Assembly: GCF_000750005.1 (NCBI RefSeq)
Contig: NZ_JPYA01000143.1
Coordinates: 1 to 18,557 of the forward strand
Length of the DNA: 18,557 bases
DNA from: Geobacillus icigianus
Lineage (GTDB): Bacteria > Bacillota > Bacilli > Bacillales > Anoxybacillaceae
Direction: 5' to 3'
Shown: positions 13,992-18,557 of the stretch, piece by piece
How positions within the stretch are numbered: the stretch's first letter is position 1
Layout of the letters: every line of letters starts with the position of its first letter
Translations under genes and position numbers: made by a program
Notes under the pieces: generated by a model
Databases searched by the model: none
What the model saw: the letters and a program-made list of their open reading frames with translations, nothing else
What the model was told of the DNA's origin: nothing

Positions 13992-14018
13992 AGGATGCCG
14001 CAAACAGTGCGGCATCCT
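13992..14018 (-). terminator. Terminator of rsfA
   Basis: AGGATGCCGC (13992-14001) pairs perfectly with GCGGCATCCT (14009-14018) around AAACAGT, 6 bp past the rsfA stop. The T tail on the minus strand is poor (ATATTTG). Confidence 0.6.
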
Positions 14019-14024
14019 GTTTCA

Positions 14025-14678
14025 TTACTCGGCGATTTTTTCTAAGTTTCCGTTCGGGTCCATGCGGAACGTCAGCCCCCGCTCTTCTTCCTCTTTTAAC
14101 ACCATTTTGCGCGCCCGATTGATAATGTTGACCAACGTCTCGAAATCTTCCTGAACGGTGGACGAGTTTGCTTGCAACTGTGCCACTTTTTCTTCCAGTT
14201 CTTGATTCGTTTTCTTCAATTCTTCGATTTCGCGGCGCAGCCGCTCATTTTCTTTAACGAGCGCCTCCCGCTTCCGCTCATGGGACTGAAACGTTTTTAG
14301 GAAGGCGATCACTTGGTCGAGCGTCACTTGTTGCGAAGCGGCAGGCGGGATGACGGCCGGCAGCTGTATCACCTCGCCGAGCTCCTCAAGCGATGGCATT
14401 GGTGGTTCATAGAGGCGCCGTTTTTTTGCGCCCCCTTGTTTGGCGAGCAGCCGCATAAGTTCTTTGCGCTGCTGTTTTGCCAGCTGCAGCGCTTCCTCAT
14501 AGCGATGGCGGACGACCGCATTCCAGCGGAAGCCGCACGCTGCCGCTGTCCGATTTAGCTTGTCGCCGACTTCTTCAAACGCGTTGAGCTGGGTGCTCCC
14601 CTCGCGCACATGGCGAAGCACCGTTTCAGCCAACAATAAATCGTCTTCCTCTGTCCAAGCATCTTGCCGTTGTTTCAT
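14025..14678 (-). CDS. rsfA: Prespore-specific transcription regulator RsfA
   Basis: The 217-residue protein has an N-terminal Myb/SANT-like DNA-binding domain (1-65; [19 protein letters not shown], then [20 protein letters not shown]). A basic linker (66-90, [10 protein letters not shown]) follows, then a leucine-rich coiled coil (about 130-172) and a conserved tail. RsfA adjusts expression of part of the sigma-F regulon in the forespore. It is shorter than B. subtilis RsfA (about 258 residues) and could instead be the paralogous YlbO type, but its place between lipL and ywfO matches rsfA (ywfN). AAAGGAGTGGGG precedes the ATG. Upstream on the minus strand, TTGTCA and TATAAA are 19 bp apart, and a GTATAA that could be a forespore -35 is present without a convincing -10. 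Confidence 0.85.
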   Translation of the reverse strand: MKQRQDAWTEEDDLLLAETVLRHVREGSTQLNAFEEVGDKLNRTAAACGFRWNAVVRHRYEEALQLAKQQRKELMRLLAKQGGAKKRRLYEPPMPSLEELGEVIQLPAVIPPAASQQVTLDQVIAFLKTFQSHERKREALVKENERLRREIEELKKTNQELEEKVAQLQANSSTVQEDFETLVNIINRARKMVLKEEEERGLTFRMDPNGNLEKIAE

Positions 14679-14787
14679 TGTTCCCCACTCCTTTTTCGAT
14701 ACTAGTAAAAAGGATAGGCAACAGCGTCACTATTTATACATTTCCAGTTTACAGGATTGACAAGTTATGAGAATAAAAGCGGTAAAC

Positions 14788-14816
14788 TTGCAATTTTCCT
14801 GCAAAAGGGGTAGAAT
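14788..14816 (+). promoter_or_regulatory. Sigma-A promoter of the DUF1450 gene
   Basis: TTGCAA (14788-14793) and TAGAAT (14811-14816) are spaced exactly 17 bp apart, about 34 nt before the gene. Confidence 0.65.
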
Positions 14817-14849
14817 ACACAAGGCAAACGCCACAGAAAGGAATGACGA

Positions 14850-15080
14850 ATGATGGCGAATGAGTTTCGCGTTTGCGACGACTGCAAGGCGCCGAATTTG
14901 AAGACGCTGCTGCCGCGCTTGAAAAAGCTGGACCCGGACGCGGTCATTAAAATCGGTTGCCAGTCGTATTGCGGTCCAGGGCGAAAAAAAACGTTCGCCT
15001 TCGTCAACAACCGCCCGGTGGCGGCGCTGACCGAGGACGAATTGATCGATAAAATTGCCGAACGGCTGAAAAACCGTTGA
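14850..15080 (+). CDS. DUF1450 small four-cysteine protein (YuzB-related)
   Basis: The 76-residue protein has Cys9 and Cys12 (VCDDC) and Cys37 and Cys41 (GCQSYCGPG) and ends in a helical, charged tail. The GCxSYCG motif and overall strand-helix pattern place it in DUF1450, whose members include YuzB and look like a compact thioredoxin-type fold. The spacing CxxC...CxxxC could bind a metal or an iron-sulfur cluster, but this is inference; function is unknown. Two adjacent ATGs (14850, 14853) both lie at workable distance from GAAAGGA. It is a single-gene unit with its own promoter and a near-perfect terminator, which argues that it is really expressed. Confidence 0.8.
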   Translation: MMANEFRVCDDCKAPNLKTLLPRLKKLDPDAVIKIGCQSYCGPGRKKTFAFVNNRPVAALTEDELIDKIAERLKNR

Positions 15081-15083
15081 CTC

Positions 15084-15116
15084 AATCACCTTCTTTGCCG
15101 AAAGAAGGTGATTTTT
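15084..15116 (+). terminator. Strong terminator of the DUF1450 gene
   Basis: AATCACCTTCTTT pairs perfectly over 13 bp with AAAGAAGGTGATT around a GCCG tetraloop and runs into five T, three bases after the stop codon. Confidence 0.9.
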
Positions 15117-15331
15117 ATGTTTTTTGGCTCTTCACCAAAAGTTGTACTTGATTTTTTCACCACACATCTTACTTATGCAGCCACGAAAGAACAGGAAACC
15201 AATCAGACTATACTTGTTCAGAGAAGTGCACCGTCTGTCAAGTACACGTTGTGGTGATAAACCTGTTTTTCGTCAATACTGGAGAAAGACGGAGAAAAAA
15301 GTCAACTATTTCTTTACGGCTCGAAACGGCG

Positions 15332-15337
15332 TATAAT
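15332..15337 (+). promoter_or_regulatory. -10 element of the ywfO promoter
   Basis: A perfect TATAAT lies about 34 nt before the ywfO start. The -35 region (TTTCTT at 15309-15314, 17 bp spacing) is weak. The rest of the gap from 15117 shows no gene. Confidence 0.45.
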
Positions 15338-15370
15338 AAATGTATGTTCGAGACGGAAGAGGAGGATGCG

Positions 15371-16669
15371 ATGTATTCCGGCGGGCAGCTTGACGAAGAA
15401 AAAGTGTTTAAAGATCCGGTGCACCGATACATACATGTTCGCGACAAATTGATTTGGGATTTGATCGGCACAAAGGAATTTCAGCGCCTCCGCCGCATCA
15501 AGCAGCTCGGCACCACGTATTTGACGTTTCACGGCGCCGAGCACAGCCGATTCAACCATTCGCTCGGCGTGTACGAAATCATTCGCCGCATCATTGATGA
15601 CGTGTTTGTCGGCCGCGACCATTGGGACCATAGCGAGCGACTTCTTTGCCTATGTGCGGCGCTTTTGCACGATTTAGGGCACGGCCCGTTTTCCCATTCG
15701 TTTGAGAAGGTGTTTCGCCTTGATCACGAAGATTTTACACGCGCTATCATTTTAGGCGATACGGAAGTGAACGCCGCACTTCGCCAAGTGGATGACGATT
15801 TTCCGCGAAGGGTCGCTGAAGTGATTGCCAAAACGTATCCGAACAAGCTTGTCGTCAGCCTCATTTCGAGCCAAATTGATGCTGACCGGATGGATTACTT
15901 GTTGCGTGATGCTTACTACACCGGCGTCAGCTACGGCTATTTTGACATGGAGCGCATTTTGCGCGTCATGCGCCCGCGCGAGGACCAAGTCGTCATTAAG
16001 CGGAGCGGCATGCATGCGGTTGAAGATTACATCATGAGCCGCTACCAAATGTACTGGCAAGTGTATTTCCACCCGGTCACACGCAGCGCGGAAGTCATTT
16101 TGACGAAAATTTTGCATCGGGCGAAAAAACTGTACGAAGACGGCTACTCGTTTCAAACGAAGCCGGTTCACTTTTTGTCGTTTTTCGCTGGAAACGTAGC
16201 GCTTGACGATTACTTGGCGCTCGATGAGTCGATCATTTTGTTTTATTTTCAACAATGGCAAGAAGAACAAGATCCGATTTTGCGCGATTTATGCCGTCGC
16301 TTTGTGCGCCGTCGCCTGTTCAAATATACCGAATTCCATCCGACGAACGATCAAATGGCGAAGTTGATCGAACTGACCGGTTTGTTTCGCAAAGCGGGGA
16401 TTGACCCGGACTATTATTTGGTGGTCGATTCCTCGTCAGATTTGCCGTACGACTTCTATCGACCGGGAGAAGAAGGCGAACGCCTGCCGATTTATTTGCT
16501 GATGCCGAACGGGGAACTGCGCGAGCTGTCGCGCGAATCGGTGCTCGTTGACGCCATTTCCGGCAAGCGGCGCACCGACCATAAGCTGTATTTCCCGGCC
16601 GACTTCCTAGAAGACTTGTCGGCGAAGCGAACGGTGAAGAAAGCGATTCTCGAAATTTTAAAGGGTTAG
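15371..16669 (+). CDS. ywfO: HD-domain phosphohydrolase YwfO
   Basis: The 432-residue cytoplasmic protein belongs to the HD superfamily of dNTP triphosphohydrolase-like enzymes. Metal ligands are visible: His63 in RFNHSLGVYE, His100-Asp101 in ALLHDLGHGPFSHSFE, and Asp170 in SSQIDADRMDYLLRD. This full HxxxHD...D set suggests an active enzyme, and relatives hydrolyse (d)NTPs; the true substrate here is not known. The frame is open 40 codons upstream to 15251, but the ATG at 15371 is the one with AGGAGG (15360-15365), follows the TATAAT, and gives the length of B. subtilis YwfO (433). ywgA follows after 13 nt, probably in the same transcript. Confidence 0.9.
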   Translation: MYSGGQLDEEKVFKDPVHRYIHVRDKLIWDLIGTKEFQRLRRIKQLGTTYLTFHGAEHSRFNHSLGVYEIIRRIIDDVFVGRDHWDHSERLLCLCAALLHDLGHGPFSHSFEKVFRLDHEDFTRAIILGDTEVNAALRQVDDDFPRRVAEVIAKTYPNKLVVSLISSQIDADRMDYLLRDAYYTGVSYGYFDMERILRVMRPREDQVVIKRSGMHAVEDYIMSRYQMYWQVYFHPVTRSAEVILTKILHRAKKLYEDGYSFQTKPVHFLSFFAGNVALDDYLALDESIILFYFQQWQEEQDPILRDLCRRFVRRRLFKYTEFHPTNDQMAKLIELTGLFRKAGIDPDYYLVVDSSSDLPYDFYRPGEEGERLPIYLLMPNGELRELSRESVLVDAISGKRRTDHKLYFPADFLEDLSAKRTVKKAILEILKG

Positions 16670-16682
16670 GAGATGACGGAGG

Positions 16683-17201
16683 GTGCTCACGGAGCATGCG
16701 AAAGTGATGAAGGCGTTGGCGGCCGCCGGGGAAATTGTCGGCCGCAAAAAGCTGCAAAAAATGATTTACATCGCGAAAAAGCTCGACTTTCCGTTTTACG
16801 AGAAGTTCGATTTTCATTTTTACGGCCCGTATTCCGAAGAGCTCACATGCCGCATTGAAGAGCTGTGCGCGCTCGGCTTTTTGCAGGAGGAGAAAGAGAA
16901 AAAGAGCGGCTATGTGCAATATCGCTATACGCTGACCGAGGCGGGCGAACAGTTTTTGCGCCATTACGACTGGGACATGCCGGGTCTTGACGAATGCATG
17001 CAGACGATGAACGGACAAAACGCGCGTTTCTTGGAACTGGTTTCCACGATTCTCTATTTTGAACATTTGTCGAAAGAGGAAGTAAAAGAGAAAATCGCCG
17101 TCGTCAAAAGCAAGCAGCGCTATACGGAGGAAGAAATCGAAGAGGCGTATGCGTATATTGAAGCGCTGCGCAGCCGATGCAATCCAAAAGCCCGCGTATA
17201 A
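16683..17201 (+). CDS. ywgA: YwgA family protein
   Basis: The 172-residue protein matches YwgA in length and in its N-terminal part (GRKKLQKMIYIAKKL, about 20-34, then FHFYGPYSEEL, 44-54). That GRxxLQKxxY...YGPYS pattern resembles SocA/antitoxin-type winged-helix folds. A second part (TLTEAGEQFL, about 80-89) and a charged C-terminal helix follow. No enzymatic motif is seen and function is unknown. Start GTG at 16683 is preceded by AGGAG about 10 nt away. It lies directly downstream of ywfO as in B. subtilis. Its stop codon sits in the loop of the terminator hairpin. Confidence 0.85.
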   Translation: MLTEHAKVMKALAAAGEIVGRKKLQKMIYIAKKLDFPFYEKFDFHFYGPYSEELTCRIEELCALGFLQEEKEKKSGYVQYRYTLTEAGEQFLRHYDWDMPGLDECMQTMNGQNARFLELVSTILYFEHLSKEEVKEKIAVVKSKQRYTEEEIEEAYAYIEALRSRCNPKARV

Positions 17202-17212
17202 GCGGGCTTTTT
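17186..17212. terminator. Bidirectional terminator between ywgA and the permease gene
   Basis: AAAAGCCCGC (17186-17195) pairs with GCGGGCTTTT (17202-17211) around GTATAA, which contains the ywgA stop codon. Flanking A and T runs let it work on both strands, ending ywgA and the convergent permease gene. Confidence 0.85.
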
Positions 17213-17245
17213 AGTCATTGAAAACCGATCATCGGGTTGATTCCA

Positions 17246-18547
17246 TCAGTGCGGCAAAAACGCCAGCTGCAAAAAGAACAGCACCGCCAGCACGTACAGG
17301 AGCGGATGCACATCGCGCCAGCGGCCGCGCGCGATTTTTAAGAGCGGATACGAGACGAAGCCGAGCGCGATGCCGGTCGCGATGCTCGAGGTGAGCGGCA
17401 TGCTTAAGAGAATGAGAAAGGCCGGAAACGCCTCGTCGAGCTGATGCCACGAAATATGGGCGATATGGCTGATCATCAGGCTGCCGACGATGATGAGCGC
17501 CGGGGCGGTGATGGCCGATAACCCGGCGACCGCGCTGACCAGCGGGCTGAAAAAGGCGGCGATGACAAACAGGACAGCGACGGTGAGCGCCGTCCATCCG
17601 GTCCGCCCGCCGGCAGCGACGCCAGTGGACGACTCGATGTACGCTGACGTTGGGCTTGTGCCAAGCATGGCCCCGACCGTAGTCGCGACCGAGTCAGCCA
17701 AGAGCGCTTCGCGGGCGCGCGGCAGCGTGTTCCCTTTCATCAATCCCGCTTGCTGGGCGACGCCGATCATCGTGCCGGTCGTGTCAAACAGCGTCACAAG
17801 CAAAAAGGAGAAGACGACGGCGTACAAATGATGGCTGATCACATCCCCAACGGCCGCAACCGGATTGGCAACGATCACCCCGTCCGGCAGCGCCGGCAGC
17901 GACACGATGCCTTTGTCAAAGTGCAGTTGCCCGGTCGCATAGGCGATGATCCCGGTGATGACCATGCCGTAAAAGAGCGCTCCTTTGACGCCGCGCATCA
18001 TAAGAACAAGCGTGACGGCGAGGCCGACAAGCGTCAACACGGCCGATGGGGCATGCAAGTCGCCAAGCGCCACCAAGTTTTGCGGGTGAGCTTTGATGAT
18101 CCCGGTCAGCCGCAGGCCGATGAAGGCGATAAACAGCCCGATGCCGGCGGTGATGCCGTGCTTTAAGCTGTCGGGGATCACTTCAATCAGCTTGCTGCGG
18201 AGCGGGGTGAGCGACAACAACAAAAACAGCACCCCGGCGACAAACACGGCGGAAAACGCCGTTCCGTACGAAATGTTGTCGTGCGAGCCAACCACCGAAT
18301 AGGCGAAATAGGCGTTCAGTCCCATACCAGGGGCAATGGCGATCGGATAGTTGGCGAAAACCGCCATCCACAACGTCCCGATGATCGTGGCGATGACGGT
18401 GGCTGTAAACGCCTGCTCAAACGGGACGCCGGCGTCCGACAAGATGACCGGGTTGACGATGATGATGTACACCATCGTGAGAAACGTGGTCAACCCGGCG
18501 AGCATTTCCGTCTTGCGGTCAGTCTGTTTTTCAGCGAAACGAATCAT
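17246..18547 (-). CDS. NCS2-family purine (hypoxanthine/guanine-type) permease
   Basis: The 433-residue protein is a polytopic inner-membrane transporter of the AzgA-like branch of the NCS2 family, which imports purine bases by proton symport. Landmarks are the N-terminal EMLAGLTTFLTMVYIIIVNP (14-33), APGMGLNAYFAYSVVG (about 72-87), SFLLVTLFDTTGTMIGVA and GTSPTSAYIESSTGVAAGGRTG, the last two carrying residues conserved for substrate binding. Roughly 12 or more hydrophobic segments are present. Size matches B. subtilis PbuG and PbuO, but which of these it corresponds to cannot be told. The ATG at 18547 is preceded by GAGGT at the window edge; any upstream purine riboswitch would lie outside the window. 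Confidence 0.9.
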   Translation of the reverse strand: MIRFAEKQTDRKTEMLAGLTTFLTMVYIIIVNPVILSDAGVPFEQAFTATVIATIIGTLWMAVFANYPIAIAPGMGLNAYFAYSVVGSHDNISYGTAFSAVFVAGVLFLLLSLTPLRSKLIEVIPDSLKHGITAGIGLFIAFIGLRLTGIIKAHPQNLVALGDLHAPSAVLTLVGLAVTLVLMMRGVKGALFYGMVITGIIAYATGQLHFDKGIVSLPALPDGVIVANPVAAVGDVISHHLYAVVFSFLLVTLFDTTGTMIGVAQQAGLMKGNTLPRAREALLADSVATTVGAMLGTSPTSAYIESSTGVAAGGRTGWTALTVAVLFVIAAFFSPLVSAVAGLSAITAPALIIVGSLMISHIAHISWHQLDEAFPAFLILLSMPLTSSIATGIALGFVSYPLLKIARGRWRDVHPLLYVLAVLFFLQLAFLPH

Positions 18548-18557
18548 GGGCGACCTC

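Noticed and set aside
16320..17066. Minus-strand open frame (248 codons) across ywfO and ywgA
   Set aside because: Antisense to two conserved genes and spans their junction; no motif.

Overview
The window looks like a chromosomal segment of a thermophilic Bacillaceae, most likely Geobacillus or Parageobacillus. The grounds are GC-rich coding sequence, strong AGGAGG-type ribosome binding sites, spore-specific genes (cwlJ, gerQ, rsfA), and a gene order matching the ywd-ywf region of Bacillus subtilis (ung, ywdI, ywdK, gerQ, hemQ/ywfI, pta, lipL/ywfL, rsfA/ywfN, ywfO, ywgA). The genus call is inference from protein resemblance and layout; no search was run.

Left edge (1-1870): an AT-rich FtsX-type ABC permease gene, possibly cut by the window edge, is followed by a decayed IS1182-like transposase remnant and the first copy of a ~140 bp inverted-repeat element. 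This part looks acquired and eroded.

Stress block (1891-6926): azoR has a consensus promoter with an MhqR-type operator just downstream of the -10. A membrane-anchored PAS-PP2C phosphatase gene runs convergently toward an rsbV-rsbW-sigB operon on the minus strand. The operon has a clear sigma-B promoter, which overlaps the divergent promoter of a DUF1232 membrane protein gene. No RsbRST/RsbX module is present, so the phosphatase is the obvious candidate activator of the partner switch.

Repair and spore block (6997-10230): ung-ywdI, then a gap where B. subtilis has ywdJ, holding an IS200/IS605-like hairpin scar. Next come the DUF423 gene ywdK and, on the minus strand, a cwlJ-gerQ operon with a good sigma-E promoter.

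Metabolic block (10250-13954): repeat copies precede hemQ (minus), which is divergent from pta (plus). lipL follows, and its stop codon lies at the edge of another repeat copy.

Right part (13992-18557): rsfA (minus), a small four-cysteine DUF1450 protein gene, ywfO (HD phosphohydrolase) with ywgA, and a convergent NCS2 purine permease gene sharing a bidirectional terminator with ywgA.

No rRNA, tRNA or CRISPR array was seen. The least explained structures are the ~140 bp CTAG-ended repeat family (three full copies plus two partial units, two junctions head-to-tail), a second dispersed hairpin repeat, and the membrane-sensor phosphatase paired with a minimal sigB operon.
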